Source: Sphingobium fontiphilum (lineage in GTDB: Bacteria; Pseudomonadota; Alphaproteobacteria; Sphingomonadales; Sphingomonadaceae). From it: a stretch of 64,000 bases of DNA. The stretch spans positions 620,001 through 684,000 of the forward strand of contig NZ_JACIEB010000001.1 of NCBI RefSeq assembly GCF_014196635.1. Direction: 5' to 3'. Both the position numbers and the translations under genes were made by a program. Below the pieces are notes generated by a model. It was given only the letters and a program-made list of their open reading frames with translations. It made no database searches and was not told where the DNA came from. Shown piece by piece: positions 10,529 to 20,176 of this stretch (position 1 is the stretch's first letter; each line of letters begins with the position of its first letter).

Positions 10529-11467
10529 ATGAACGGGGCAGACACGATGGTGGAAGAGGAGGCGACGGCGTGGGTTATCCGCACGCGCGATCCGGATTTC
10601 CGGGACTGGGCGGGCTTCACGCTCTGGCTCGAACGATCGCCGGACCATGCCCGGGCCTATGACCGGATGATGGCGGTCGACGCTGGATTGCCCGCGCTGA
10701 TCCCGGCACAGCCGGAATATGTCACCGCGCCCGCCAACGATCGCGGCGAACCGGGCTGGCGGCGCTGGCGCTGGATCGGCGGCGGCGCGATCGCCGCCTC
10801 GCTGGTGGCAATGCTGTCCGTCGGCATGATGACGCGCGCCGACATCTACACCATCGAAACCCGCCCCGGCGAAACCCGCGCAATCGCCCTGGACGATGGC
10901 ACCCGCATCGAAATCAATGGCGACACCAGCCTGCGGCTCGATCATAACGACACGCGCTTTGCCGCGCTGGACCGTGGCGAGGCGACCTTCACCGTCACCC
11001 ATGACGAAAGCGATCCCTTCCGCGTCACCGTGGGCCAGGCGGTGTTCGAGGATGCCGGCACCATGTTCAACATCATCCACAGCGGCGCCGTCACCCGCAT
11101 CGGCGTGGCCGAGGGCAAGGTGATCTTCAATCCCGACAGCGACGCCATTGCCCTGCCAGCAGGCCGCGCCCTGCGACAGGACCAGAGCGGCGTGCTCCTG
11201 CAATCCGTCGCCCCGGAAAGCGTCGCTGGCTGGCGCAAGGGCAGCCTGACCTATGACAACGCGCCGCTCGCCGATGTGGCGGACGACATCGCCCGGTCGC
11301 TGGACGTGCGCGTGACCGGCGCGCCGTCGCTGCGCTTCACCGGCACGATCCAGCTCGATCGCGACCCGCGCCGCTTCTTTGCCCGCGCCGCGCCGCTAAT
11401 GGGTGTCAGCGCCGTGGAAACCGCCAATGGCTGGGTTTTGAAGGAGACGGATGAAGCCCTCCGCTAG
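10529..11467 (+). CDS. FecR-type anti-sigma / sigma regulator
   Basis: A 312-residue inner-membrane protein. The N-terminal cytoplasmic DUF4880-like segment (EEEATAWVIR..DFRDWAGFTLWL) is thought to hold the sigma factor. A single membrane helix runs through residues 82-101, followed by a periplasmic FecR domain with the signature TRPGETRAIALDDGTRIEIN and a C-terminal secretin/TonB short N-like part. Its end overlaps the receptor gene by 17 nt, indicating co-translation. Family knowledge: it relays the signal from the receptor's N-terminal STN domain to the sigma factor. Confidence 0.9.
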   Translation: MNGADTMVEEEATAWVIRTRDPDFRDWAGFTLWLERSPDHARAYDRMMAVDAGLPALIPAQPEYVTAPANDRGEPGWRRWRWIGGGAIAASLVAMLSVGMMTRADIYTIETRPGETRAIALDDGTRIEINGDTSLRLDHNDTRFAALDRGEATFTVTHDESDPFRVTVGQAVFEDAGTMFNIIHSGAVTRIGVAEGKVIFNPDSDAIALPAGRALRQDQSGVLLQSVAPESVAGWRKGSLTYDNAPLADVADDIARSLDVRVTGAPSLRFTGTIQLDRDPRRFFARAAPLMGVSAVETANGWVLKETDEALR

Positions 11468-13895
11468 GGTCGCCTGCCTCACCGTCGCTCTGGGCCTGCT
11501 GGCGGCCCCACCCGCATCGGCGGCGGAACGTCATGACATCAGCATCGCGCAGGGAAGGCTGGGCGATGCCGTGATCGCGCTCGCCCGTCAGACCGGCACC
11601 AGCATCGGCATGACCGATCCGGCGCTGGCCAACCTGCCTGTCCCCGCCCTATCCGGCCGGATGAGCGTCGACGACGCGCTCGCCCGCCTGCTGCGCGCCG
11701 CTCCGGCCCGCGCCCGCAAGATCGACGGCGCAAGCTGGCGCATCGCATCGGCGCCGCGCCGTCGCCCGCCTGCCGCCCCGCCTCCCCCGGCGCCGCGCCC
11801 CACCGCTCCCCCCGCGCCCGAAGAACCCGCCGCCGATATCGTCGTCACCGCGTCGAAGCGCGACACGCCCCTGCTCCGCTATGCCGGCGGCATCGACATG
11901 GTGACCGACAACATCCTGTCGACTAGCGAGGCGGCAGGCGGTACAGCCACCCTGTTGCAGCGTGTCGCGGCGCTCAGCTCAACCCATGTCGGTTCCGGGC
12001 GCAACAAGCTGTTCGTCCGCGCCATCGCCGACTCCGGCTTCACCGGCCCGACTCAGGCGACCACGGGTCAATATTTCTCCGACATGCGCCTCAACTATGC
12101 CGCGCCCGACCCGGACCTGCGCCTGTTCGACGTCGGCGGCGTGGAAGTGCTCGAGGGGCCGCAGGGCACGCTCTACGGCGCCGGATCGCTGGGCGGCATA
12201 TTGCGCATCGTGCCCCATGCACCCAATCTGGGCGAATGGAGCGGGCAGGTGAGCGCCGGCGTCAGCGCGGTCGAACATGGTCGGGTGGGCGGCGACCTGT
12301 CGGCCGTGCTCAACATTCCCCTCATGGCCGAAAAACTGGCGCTGCGCATCGTGGGATATGGCGTTGACGAGGGCGGCTATATCGACGACCGGCTGCGCGG
12401 GCTCAGGGATGTCAACGACACCCGAACGCGCGGCGCGCGCGCCGCTCTGCGCTTTGCGCCCGATGACGCCTGGATCATCGACCTCACCGGGCTTTACCAA
12501 CGGATAGAAGGCGACGACGCCCAATATGCGGCGCGCTCGGTGAGCGAACTGGCGCGCGAATCGACCGTCGCCCAGCCCTATTTCTCCGATTACTGGCTGA
12601 CCAACCTGCGGATCGAGCGGCAATGGGACAGTCTGCGCTTCGTCTCCTCCACGGGCTATGTCCACCAGGTGCTGGCCGAAAGCTATGACGCGACCCAGCC
12701 GGGGGGATCGTCGGGGCTCTTTCGCCAGCAGAACAGCATCGACCTGTTCACCACCGAAAACCGGCTGGTGCGCGATCTCGACAACGGGCTTGGCTGGATT
12801 CTCGGCATGTCCTTTCTCGAAAGCACGTCTAACATCCGCCGTTCGCTGACCTATTATGGCGATCCGCACGAAGCGCCGGCGGTTCTTCCGGGCGTTGCGG
12901 TGATCGGCATGGGGATTCCGGCCCCCGCTACCGGGGTGAAGAACAAGGTGCGCGAAGCCACTTTGTTCGGCGAAGCCTCGGTCGAGCCATGGCGCGGCCT
13001 GATCGCGACCTTCGGCGGACGACTGACGCACAGCCGCCTCTCGGGCAAGGCGCTCGACCCGGTCGATGCCCTGTCCGATTATGATCTCGCCAGAGCCGAG
13101 GCGCAGGCCGACCGGACCGAAACCATCTTCCTGCCGTCCTTCTCGCTGCTGACCGACGCCCTGCCCGGCCTGACCATGTTTGCCCGCTATCAGCAGGGCT
13201 TCCGGCCCGGCGGTCTGGCCGTTGACGACCAGCGCGTTCGCCGCTTCCGCAACGACCGCATCGGCACCGCCGAACTCGGCATCCGCAGCGGCCAGCCCGG
13301 CCGTGATCCGGTCGCCTTCTCCGCCAATTTCGCCTATACCGACTGGCGGGACATTCAGGCCGACGTCACCGATCGGCGCGGCCTGCCGACCACCGCCAAT
13401 ATCGGCGATGGCCGCATCTACACGCTCGAAGGCCGCCTTGTCCTGCACCCCGCCCGCGGGCTGACCCTCGACGCCAGCGCCATCTATAATGACAGCCGCC
13501 TCGTCCGGCCGACCCCGCTTGTCCGGGCGCTGCACTTCGAAGGCCAAAGCCTCAGCCTGCCCAATGTCGCCAGCCTGGGCGGACGGCTGGCGGTCGACTA
13601 TCGCCTGCCGGTGGGCAATGCGGCGCAAATCCGCATCAACGGCTCGGCCTGCTATGTCGGCAAATCCCGCCTTGGCGTCGGCCCTTCGCTCGGCGGCGAA
13701 CAGGGCGACTATGTCGACACGGCCCTGTCCGCGTCATGGTCGCGCGGGCCGCTGGAACTGTCGCTGTCGCTCTCCAATATTTTCGACAGCAACGGCAACC
13801 GCTTTGCGCTGGGCACCCCCTTCGACCTGAGCACCGATTATTACACGCCCGTCCGCCCCCGCACGGTGCGCGTGGGCATGGCCTTCGCTTTCTGA
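11451..13895 (+). CDS. TonB-dependent outer-membrane receptor with STN signalling domain
   Basis: 814 residues. Signal peptide (1-25, cleaved after ASA), STN domain (about 28-100), a Pro/Ala-rich linker, TonB-box-like DIVVTAS near 128, plug, and a 22-strand barrel ending in the aromatic residue of GMAFAF. The STN domain together with FecI and FecR just upstream marks it as a transducer that regulates its own uptake system, like FecA or FoxA. The substrate is unknown. The later barrel segments (QQGFRPGGLAVDD, SLSNIFDSNGNRFALG) resemble the large sphingomonad receptor families, which are not limited to siderophores, and the hydrolase genes downstream suggest a non-iron ligand. Confidence 0.9.
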   Translation: MKPSARVACLTVALGLLAAPPASAAERHDISIAQGRLGDAVIALARQTGTSIGMTDPALANLPVPALSGRMSVDDALARLLRAAPARARKIDGASWRIASAPRRRPPAAPPPPAPRPTAPPAPEEPAADIVVTASKRDTPLLRYAGGIDMVTDNILSTSEAAGGTATLLQRVAALSSTHVGSGRNKLFVRAIADSGFTGPTQATTGQYFSDMRLNYAAPDPDLRLFDVGGVEVLEGPQGTLYGAGSLGGILRIVPHAPNLGEWSGQVSAGVSAVEHGRVGGDLSAVLNIPLMAEKLALRIVGYGVDEGGYIDDRLRGLRDVNDTRTRGARAALRFAPDDAWIIDLTGLYQRIEGDDAQYAARSVSELARESTVAQPYFSDYWLTNLRIERQWDSLRFVSSTGYVHQVLAESYDATQPGGSSGLFRQQNSIDLFTTENRLVRDLDNGLGWILGMSFLESTSNIRRSLTYYGDPHEAPAVLPGVAVIGMGIPAPATGVKNKVREATLFGEASVEPWRGLIATFGGRLTHSRLSGKALDPVDALSDYDLARAEAQADRTETIFLPSFSLLTDALPGLTMFARYQQGFRPGGLAVDDQRVRRFRNDRIGTAELGIRSGQPGRDPVAFSANFAYTDWRDIQADVTDRRGLPTTANIGDGRIYTLEGRLVLHPARGLTLDASAIYNDSRLVRPTPLVRALHFEGQSLSLPNVASLGGRLAVDYRLPVGNAAQIRINGSACYVGKSRLGVGPSLGGEQGDYVDTALSASWSRGPLELSLSLSNIFDSNGNRFALGTPFDLSTDYYTPVRPRTVRVGMAFAF

Positions 13896-14015
13896 TGATC
13901 GCATCGGTCTATCCGGTTTATCGCGGTTGAGTTTTTCGCCAGCCTTTATAATGTCGCGCCGCAACATCGCGTGAACAGTTAAGGCCCGACAGGGGCAACG
14001 GCAGGATTGTCTTTG

Positions 14016-15122
14016 ATGACTGAACCCAGGCCCAGCGGCACCTATTCCTTCGGACGTGACTATTTCCAGACCAGGCTTGAAAACTGCTTCGTCGATTTCG
14101 CCCCCGGAACCACCAGCCCAGATATATTGGTGGTGACGTTCGAGGGCGCGGGCGAACCGCCCCACCGCCCCGATGCGGCGCGCGAACCCTTCGGCGCCAA
14201 ATTCTATCTGGGCGAAGGATACAGCCTGCTCGGTTTCAAGCCGATCAACGTCACCTGGTATCGAACCCGCGACGTCATCGACTATTTCTATTTCCTCAAG
14301 GCCACCGGATTTTTCGACCGCTTTTCAAAGGTCGTCTTCACCGGCGGCAGCATGGGCGGCTATGCCAGCCTGGCCTTCAGCACCGTGGTGCCCGGCGCGG
14401 TCGTCATCGCGCTCCAGCCGCAATCGACCCTCTCGCCTGCGCTCGTCCCCTGGGATCATCGCTGGCCGGTCGGTTCGGCGCAGGACTGGAGCGCGGATTT
14501 CATCGACGGCGCCGACTGCGCGCAAACCGCGCATGAGGTGATCGTTGTATATGATCCCTTCCTGCCAAAGGACGCGCGTCAGGTTACGCGCATCGGCATG
14601 GAGCATGTCAATCCGGTCCGCATTCCCTTCGTCGGGCACAAGATCGGCGCCGCGCTCCTGTTGGGCAAGACGCTCAAGCGTCTCATGCGCGCCGGGATAG
14701 ATGGGCGGCTCGACGCTGCGGAGGCGCGCGCGATCACGCGCGACAGCCGGCAGTCGGTGCTCTGGTTTCAAAGCGCCCTCACTTATCTGGGCAATCGCAA
14801 GAAGCGCTGGCTGCTCGAAATCGTGCGCCGCAACATGCCCTATGATCCGGACGAGCATCCCGGCCTGTGGATGGCCTATCAGGTCGCCTTCGAAGGCGAT
14901 TTTCCGCCCGAGGAAGTCGAGCGGCAATGGGCGCACGGCCTCGCCAAATGGCCCACCAACCCGCGTTTGGCGATCGGCCATGCCCATTATCTCTGGCGCA
15001 GCGACCGCAAGGAAGAGGCCGTGGCGTTCCTGACCGAAGCGCAGACCAGGGTGGGCAACGCCCGGCTGGTGGCCCATGCCTTGCGGTCACGGCCCTTCAA
15101 CACTCTGTCGGCCGCCGCCTGA
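14016..15122 (+). CDS. Alpha/beta-hydrolase-like protein of unknown function
   Basis: About 368 residues without signal peptide. The first 200 residues look like an alpha/beta-hydrolase core: a beta-strand VVFTGGSMGGYAS with a nucleophile-elbow Ser (G-G-S-M-G-G) near residue 110, and a His in FVGHKIGAALLLG near 205 that could complete a triad. The C-terminal 130 residues are helical, with TPR-like spacing (HGLAKWPTNPRLAIGHAHYLW). ATG 14016 is preferred because AGGA lies 9 nt upstream; TTG 14007 is possible. It follows the receptor gene on the same strand after about 120 nt. Function is not assigned. Confidence 0.7.
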   Translation: MTEPRPSGTYSFGRDYFQTRLENCFVDFAPGTTSPDILVVTFEGAGEPPHRPDAAREPFGAKFYLGEGYSLLGFKPINVTWYRTRDVIDYFYFLKATGFFDRFSKVVFTGGSMGGYASLAFSTVVPGAVVIALQPQSTLSPALVPWDHRWPVGSAQDWSADFIDGADCAQTAHEVIVVYDPFLPKDARQVTRIGMEHVNPVRIPFVGHKIGAALLLGKTLKRLMRAGIDGRLDAAEARAITRDSRQSVLWFQSALTYLGNRKKRWLLEIVRRNMPYDPDEHPGLWMAYQVAFEGDFPPEEVERQWAHGLAKWPTNPRLAIGHAHYLWRSDRKEEAVAFLTEAQTRVGNARLVAHALRSRPFNTLSAAA

Positions 15123-15194
15123 TCCGCGACGAAAAGCCCCGGCGGCGCGACGGCCGCCCTTGAACTGGCGCGCCGCGATTTTCATCTTGCGGGC

Positions 15195-15995
15195 ATGACA
15201 AGCGCCGTCCTGTCCTCCTTCCTGCTCTGGGCGATGGCCGCCTTCGCCCAGGTCAGCGCCGCACCCGCCGCTCAAAAGGCCGGGCAGGACAGCATCATAT
15301 TGGTCGGTGATTCGACGGTGGCCGCCAACAGCGGATGGGGTCAGGCCTTCTGCGAAACCCATGTCAGACAAGGCGTCGAATGCCTCAATCTGGCGCGCAG
15401 CGGGCGCAGCAGCAGGACTTTCATCAGCGAAGGCTTCTGGGCCGGCGCCCTCACCGAACTACGCCGTCGGAGCGACCGCAATGTCTGGGTGCTGATCCAG
15501 TTCGGCCATAATGATCAGGGCAAGACCTATCGGTCGACCGATCCCGATTCGGAATTCCGGGACAATATTCAGCGCTTCGTGCGTGACGTGCGCGCCAGCG
15601 GCGCAAAACCCGTGCTGGTGACCCCGGTCACGCGGCGCACCTTCGTCGGCGACCGGCTCGACAACACGCTGGAACCCTGGGCGCAAAGCATCCGGGCCGT
15701 GGCGCGGGAGACGGAAACGCCGCTGGTCGACCTCAATGCCGACAGCGTCGCCGCCGTGCAGGAAATGGGGCCGAAAAAAGCTGCGCTCCTCGCGCAACTG
15801 CCTCCCGGTTCCCAGCCCCGCCGCCTTGCCGCCAACGACGGATCGGGCAAGCCGGGGGCCTATCTCGCCTTTGACAAGACGCATCTGGGCGCGCGCGGCG
15901 CGACGATCTTCGCCCGCATGGTCACGCGCGATCTGGTGCATGAAGCGCCCACCATGCGTCCGATGCTGCAATTCGCCGCCGCCAACGACAATTGA
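15195..15995 (+). CDS. SGNH/GDSL esterase, rhamnogalacturonan acetylesterase-like
   Basis: 266 residues with an N-terminal signal peptide (about 1-22). The SGNH blocks are in order: GDSTVA (Ser nucleophile, block I), the Gly of LARSGRSS (block II), GHNDQGK (Asn, block III) and DKTHLGARG (Asp-x-x-His, block V). This block spelling (GDST, GHND, DxTHL) is that of the CE12 rhamnogalacturonan acetylesterase family, which removes acetyl groups from pectin backbones. Periplasmic or secreted. The neighbouring FecI/FecR/receptor trio and alpha/beta hydrolase suggest a small glycan- or ester-processing locus, but this is inference. Confidence 0.8.
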   Translation: MTSAVLSSFLLWAMAAFAQVSAAPAAQKAGQDSIILVGDSTVAANSGWGQAFCETHVRQGVECLNLARSGRSSRTFISEGFWAGALTELRRRSDRNVWVLIQFGHNDQGKTYRSTDPDSEFRDNIQRFVRDVRASGAKPVLVTPVTRRTFVGDRLDNTLEPWAQSIRAVARETETPLVDLNADSVAAVQEMGPKKAALLAQLPPGSQPRRLAANDGSGKPGAYLAFDKTHLGARGATIFARMVTRDLVHEAPTMRPMLQFAAANDN

Positions 15996-16014
15996 GCGGC
16001 TGATCGCATCGGCG

Positions 16015-16632
16015 TCAGGGAAGAATGATCGCTGATAGGTCGACCTCTTCGTGCGGCCCGATCTGCCGTTCGAAAAAGGGCACGTTGCGCTTGATTCGGG
16101 GCAACGGCCAGTCCCACCAGGCGATGGCGGCCATCTGCGCGCGGACATTCTCGGTAAATCGCCAGCGCAGGAATTTGGCGGGCACGCCGCCGACGATGGC
16201 GAAATCCGGCACGTCGCTGGTCACCACGGCGCCCGCTGCAATCACCGCGCCATTGCCCACTGTCACGCCCGACATGATGCTGACGCTGTCGCCCATCCAG
16301 ACATTGTGGCCGATGACGATCGGCCCCTTGCTATGCCCGCCGCCGCTGGCGCCGATCATCTTCTGCAGGCGGATCTGCAAATTGGGCACCTGCGTGTCAT
16401 GGCTCGACGCGATCATCCGGCAATTGTCGCCGATGGCGCAATATTTGCCGACCGACACGCGCCCGCGCGTCTTCACCGATCCGGTGAAGGCGGTGAAATA
16501 GCCTGCGACGAAGAGGCCGACCGATTCGAGCAGGTCGGCATGGACGCGAACATTGCCCCTGGCGCGGTCTTCAGCGTCGTTGACATTGAAATAACGCGGT
16601 GTCGCGGCGGCGGCGTCGCGGTTATCGGTCAT
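16015..16632 (-). CDS. Hexapeptide-repeat acetyltransferase (Vat/LacA-like)
   Basis: 205 residues of left-handed parallel beta-helix, an acyl-CoA-dependent O-acetyltransferase fold. Hexapeptide repeats are seen in SVGKYCAIGDNC, GPIVIGHNVWMGDSVSIM and VTVGNGAVIAAGAVVTSDV. The catalytic His is probably in IASSHDT, and the C-terminal PAKFLRWRF is characteristic of the xenobiotic / polysaccharide acetyltransferase subgroup. Start 16632 has a perfect AGGAGG 9 nt upstream; the frame continues 15 codons further but without a ribosome site. It ends 19 nt from the esterase end in convergent orientation. The acceptor is unknown. Confidence 0.85.
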   Translation of the reverse strand: MTDNRDAAAATPRYFNVNDAEDRARGNVRVHADLLESVGLFVAGYFTAFTGSVKTRGRVSVGKYCAIGDNCRMIASSHDTQVPNLQIRLQKMIGASGGGHSKGPIVIGHNVWMGDSVSIMSGVTVGNGAVIAAGAVVTSDVPDFAIVGGVPAKFLRWRFTENVRAQMAAIAWWDWPLPRIKRNVPFFERQIGPHEEVDLSAIILP

Positions 16633-16799
16633 CGGGCAAATCCTCCTGCAATCGCATCGTCTTTTGCACAGCAACACAGATCACGCCAGAGCCGTTCGCC
16701 CTTCTTCGGCCCATCGCATTTCGTGGACGGAAGCTCTCCGGCGGCGGCGTCTCTGCGTGAACCGCGCCATTTCATCAGACGCGGATCGGAGGAAAATCT

Positions 16800-19700
16800 A
16801 TGCGAAATCTCATGACCACCGCCGCCCTTGCGCCCATTCTCGCGGCGCTGGCGACGGGGGAAGCGGACGCCGAAACGACGATCGGCACCGCCCGCACCAC
16901 CCCTGTTCTCACCTCGACAATCGCCAGCGGCGCGGCGGATGATGTGACCATCAGTTCGGCGGGTTCGGTTAAGGTGACATCCGGCGCCGCAGTGACCGTC
17001 GACAGCGACAATGATGTCGACAATGCGGGCAGCATCGCCATCGAGGATGCGAATGACGCGACGGGCATTCTGGTGAAACCGGGCACAGCCGGCGACATTG
17101 GCAACAGCGGCACGATTGCGCTGACGGAGGATTACACCGCCGAGGATGATGATGACGATGATGATCTGGACGGCCCTTTCGCCACGGGCGCGAACCGCAA
17201 CGGCATCTGGGTGGAATCGGGCGCGGCTCATGCCGGCGCCATCGACAACAGCGGCACGATCACAATAGAGGGCAATCAGTCGGCCGGCATCCGGCTGGAC
17301 GGCGCGCTCACCGGCGACCTGTCGACCAGCGGCGCCATCACCGTAACCGGCGACAATGGCCATGGCGTCATCGCGCAGGATATTGTCGGCGATGTCACCC
17401 TGCGCGGGAGCATCGCCGCCGTCGGCGAAAACAGCGTCGGCGCGGCGTTGCTGGGCGACATTGACGGCGCGCTGAAGATTCAGGGCACGATCCTCGCGAC
17501 CGGCTACCGCTATACGACCGTCCCCGCCGACACCGGCGACCTGGATGCCGACGATCTGCTTCAGGGCGGCAATGCCGTGCAAATCACCGGCAATGTCGCA
17601 GGCGGCATCATCTTCGACACGCCGCCGACCACAGATGCCGACGACGACGACACCGATCAGGACGATGACGGCCTGACCGACAGCACCGAAGGCACGGCCC
17701 TCATCCGCAGCTATGGGTCGGCCGCCGCCGTGCTGATCGGTTCAGGCAGCGACATCAGCATCGGCGCGGTGGGCGGCGAGGACAGCGGCCATGGCCTCAT
17801 CGTCAAAGGATCGATCATCGGTAGCGGCCTGTATGACGGCGTCGATGGACAAGGTCTGGTGATCGGCGGCCAGGGCGGCGCTGTCACCATTGCCGGGGGC
17901 ATCACCGTCAACGGCACGGTCGGGGCCAATTCCGCGGACAGCAATGCGACCGGCCTGCGGCTGGGCAACGGCGTTCAGGCGGCCGCGATCGACATTGGCG
18001 GCAATATTTTCGCAGGCGGTTCGGCGCTCGAAGGCACAAGCGCCCGCGCGCTGGTGATCGACCAGGGCGCTACCATTGGCTCCATCACCAACAGCGGTTC
18101 GATCATCGCAACCGCGCTCGACGACGAAAAGGGATCGGCCGTCGCGATCCGCGACGCATCGGGAACAGTCGCCAGCATCGCCAACAGCGGCATCATCAGC
18201 GCGGGCGGCGGCAAGGACGGCGCCAATATCGCCATAGACCTGTCCGCCAACGGCAGCGGCGTCACGATCACCCAGTCGGGCGCATCCACCACCGCAGATC
18301 CGATCCGCATCACCGGAGACATACTGACCGGTGCGGGCAACGACGTCATCGCCATTTCGTCGGGCAGCCTGACCGGCAATATATCCACTGGCGTTGGCGA
18401 CGATCAGCTCACCTTCTCCGGCGCGTCAACAACGACCGGCAATGTCGGCTTCGGCACGGGCAATGCGACGATGGCCCTGTCCGGCACGTCCAGCTTCACC
18501 GGCAACGTCGACTTTGGCGGCAACGCCAGCACGCTGACGCTGACCGGCGATAGCCGCTTCACCGGCGCCCTCGTGAACAGCGGCGCAACCGCCGTCGCCC
18601 TCAACGGCGGCACGCTTGATATTTCCGGCGCCGGCGGCGTGTCCGTCGGCGCCTTCTCGGCGGCGTCCGGCTCCATCCTGCAAGTCGGGATCAACGGCGC
18701 CACCGGGACCAGCACCGTGCTGACCGTGGCGGGCGACGCCAGCTTTGCCCAGGGATCGCTGGTCAAGGCCCGGTTTTCGCAGGTCTCCGGTTCGACGGGT
18801 AACTATGTCATTGTGCGGGCAGGAACATTGTCGGGCGTCCCGGCGCTGGCCAGCGACGCGACGGAACTCCCCTATCTGTTCAAGGGGACGATCAGCGGCA
18901 ACGCCGCCACCGGCGAAGTCACCCTGTCGGTCGCGGCGAAGAGCGTCAGCGAACTGGGCCTCTCCGGATCGGTCGCCGGCGCTTACTCCGCGATCTTCGC
19001 GGCGATGGACAACGACGCCGACATCGCCGCCTCCTATCTCGCCATCGCCGATGGCGCGACCTTCGACGCGACCCTGCAACAGATGCTGCCCGATCATGCC
19101 GGCGGCCCGTTCGAGGCGGTGTCCAGCGGATCGCGCGCCACCGCGCGCATCCTCTCCGATCCGGGCGGCATCGTCCGCACGCGCGACGGCCGCTGGGGCA
19201 TCTGGCTGCAACAGGTCGGCTTTGGCAGCGCCAAAAGCGTGGGCAGCACCGCCTCCTACGACATCAGCGGCTGGGGCATCTCGTCGGGCGCCGAATATTT
19301 GACCGACATCGGCGCCTTTGGCGGCTCCTTCGCCTATCTCCATGCCAGCGATTCGCAATCCGGCGCCAGCCACGCGGTCGACAGCGACCAACTCGAACTG
19401 GCCGTCCACTGGCGCGGGCAATGGGGGCCGCTGCAAGGTTTCGCGCGCCTGTCCGCCGCCCATATCGACTTTAACGGCACCCGCCGTTTCGCCTTCGGCG
19501 ATGTCGCCCGCACGGCCGAGGGCGAATGGTCGGGCAAGCTGCTGTCGGCGACGGCGGGGGCGTCCTATGAAATGCAGATGGGCCGGTTCAGCCTGCGCCC
19601 GGCGGTCGGTATCGACTATTATCGGCTGAAGGAGGACGGCTATGCCGAAACCGGCGGCGGCGACGCCTTCAACCTCACCGTTCTGGGCCGCACGAGCGAC

Positions 19701-20015
19701 GAACTCACCGCCAACGGCACGATGACACTGGGCTATGATCTGGGCAGCCTTGACCGGCGCGACGGCTGGGCGCGGGTCGAACTGGAGGGCGGCCGCCGTG
19801 AAATTGTCGGCGGATCGCTGGGCCGCACCACGGCATATTTCAAGGATGGCGACGCCTTCACCCTGACGCCCGAGGATCGAGTGAGCGGCTGGACAGGCCG
19901 GGTCCGCGCCATGGGCGGCACCGACACATTCCGCATCGGCGGCGAATTCAGCGCGGAAGAACAACAAAATCACGTCGCCATCGCATTACGGGCGACGGTT
20001 CACTTCGCGCTGTGA
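16800..20015 (+). CDS. Autotransporter (type Va) with Asp-rich passenger
   Basis: 1071 residues: signal peptide (1-24), a long beta-helix passenger built from recurring N-S-G-T-I type turns (NAGSIAI, NSGTIALT, NSGTITIEG, TSGAITVTG), and a C-terminal beta-barrel over the last 270 residues ending HFAL. Two acidic blocks interrupt the passenger: seven Asp at 116-122, and about residues 278-298 where DTDQDDDGLTD matches the thrombospondin type-3-like calcium-binding pattern. GGAGG lies 9 nt before the ATG. No protease triad was recognised in the passenger, so adhesin or surface-layer roles are more likely than a secreted protease. Confidence 0.85.
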   Translation: MRNLMTTAALAPILAALATGEADAETTIGTARTTPVLTSTIASGAADDVTISSAGSVKVTSGAAVTVDSDNDVDNAGSIAIEDANDATGILVKPGTAGDIGNSGTIALTEDYTAEDDDDDDDLDGPFATGANRNGIWVESGAAHAGAIDNSGTITIEGNQSAGIRLDGALTGDLSTSGAITVTGDNGHGVIAQDIVGDVTLRGSIAAVGENSVGAALLGDIDGALKIQGTILATGYRYTTVPADTGDLDADDLLQGGNAVQITGNVAGGIIFDTPPTTDADDDDTDQDDDGLTDSTEGTALIRSYGSAAAVLIGSGSDISIGAVGGEDSGHGLIVKGSIIGSGLYDGVDGQGLVIGGQGGAVTIAGGITVNGTVGANSADSNATGLRLGNGVQAAAIDIGGNIFAGGSALEGTSARALVIDQGATIGSITNSGSIIATALDDEKGSAVAIRDASGTVASIANSGIISAGGGKDGANIAIDLSANGSGVTITQSGASTTADPIRITGDILTGAGNDVIAISSGSLTGNISTGVGDDQLTFSGASTTTGNVGFGTGNATMALSGTSSFTGNVDFGGNASTLTLTGDSRFTGALVNSGATAVALNGGTLDISGAGGVSVGAFSAASGSILQVGINGATGTSTVLTVAGDASFAQGSLVKARFSQVSGSTGNYVIVRAGTLSGVPALASDATELPYLFKGTISGNAATGEVTLSVAAKSVSELGLSGSVAGAYSAIFAAMDNDADIAASYLAIADGATFDATLQQMLPDHAGGPFEAVSSGSRATARILSDPGGIVRTRDGRWGIWLQQVGFGSAKSVGSTASYDISGWGISSGAEYLTDIGAFGGSFAYLHASDSQSGASHAVDSDQLELAVHWRGQWGPLQGFARLSAAHIDFNGTRRFAFGDVARTAEGEWSGKLLSATAGASYEMQMGRFSLRPAVGIDYYRLKEDGYAETGGGDAFNLTVLGRTSDELTANGTMTLGYDLGSLDRRDGWARVELEGGRREIVGGSLGRTTAYFKDGDAFTLTPEDRVSGWTGRVRAMGGTDTFRIGGEFSAEEQQNHVAIALRATVHFAL

Positions 20016-20120
20016 CGTCTACCCCATGAACTGACGGGCCACACCCCACAGACCCTCCCGGCCCCGTCAGGCGCACCATGGCGAAAACGCTTCTCCCCTG
20101 AAGCGCCATGGCGGCAAAGG

Positions 20121-20165
20121 AAAGGGGCGCCGCACCGGGTTCCACCCATCGCGACGCCCCTTTTT
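20121..20165. terminator. Rho-independent terminator, bidirectional
   Basis: AAAGGGGCG (20121-20129) pairs with CGCCCCTTT (20155-20163), followed by further T residues on the plus strand and by A residues that read as T on the minus strand. It sits between the convergent autotransporter and the minus-strand gene ending at 20177, so it can stop transcripts from both sides. Confidence 0.7.
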
Positions 20166-20176
20166 GGGCCTTTCTT

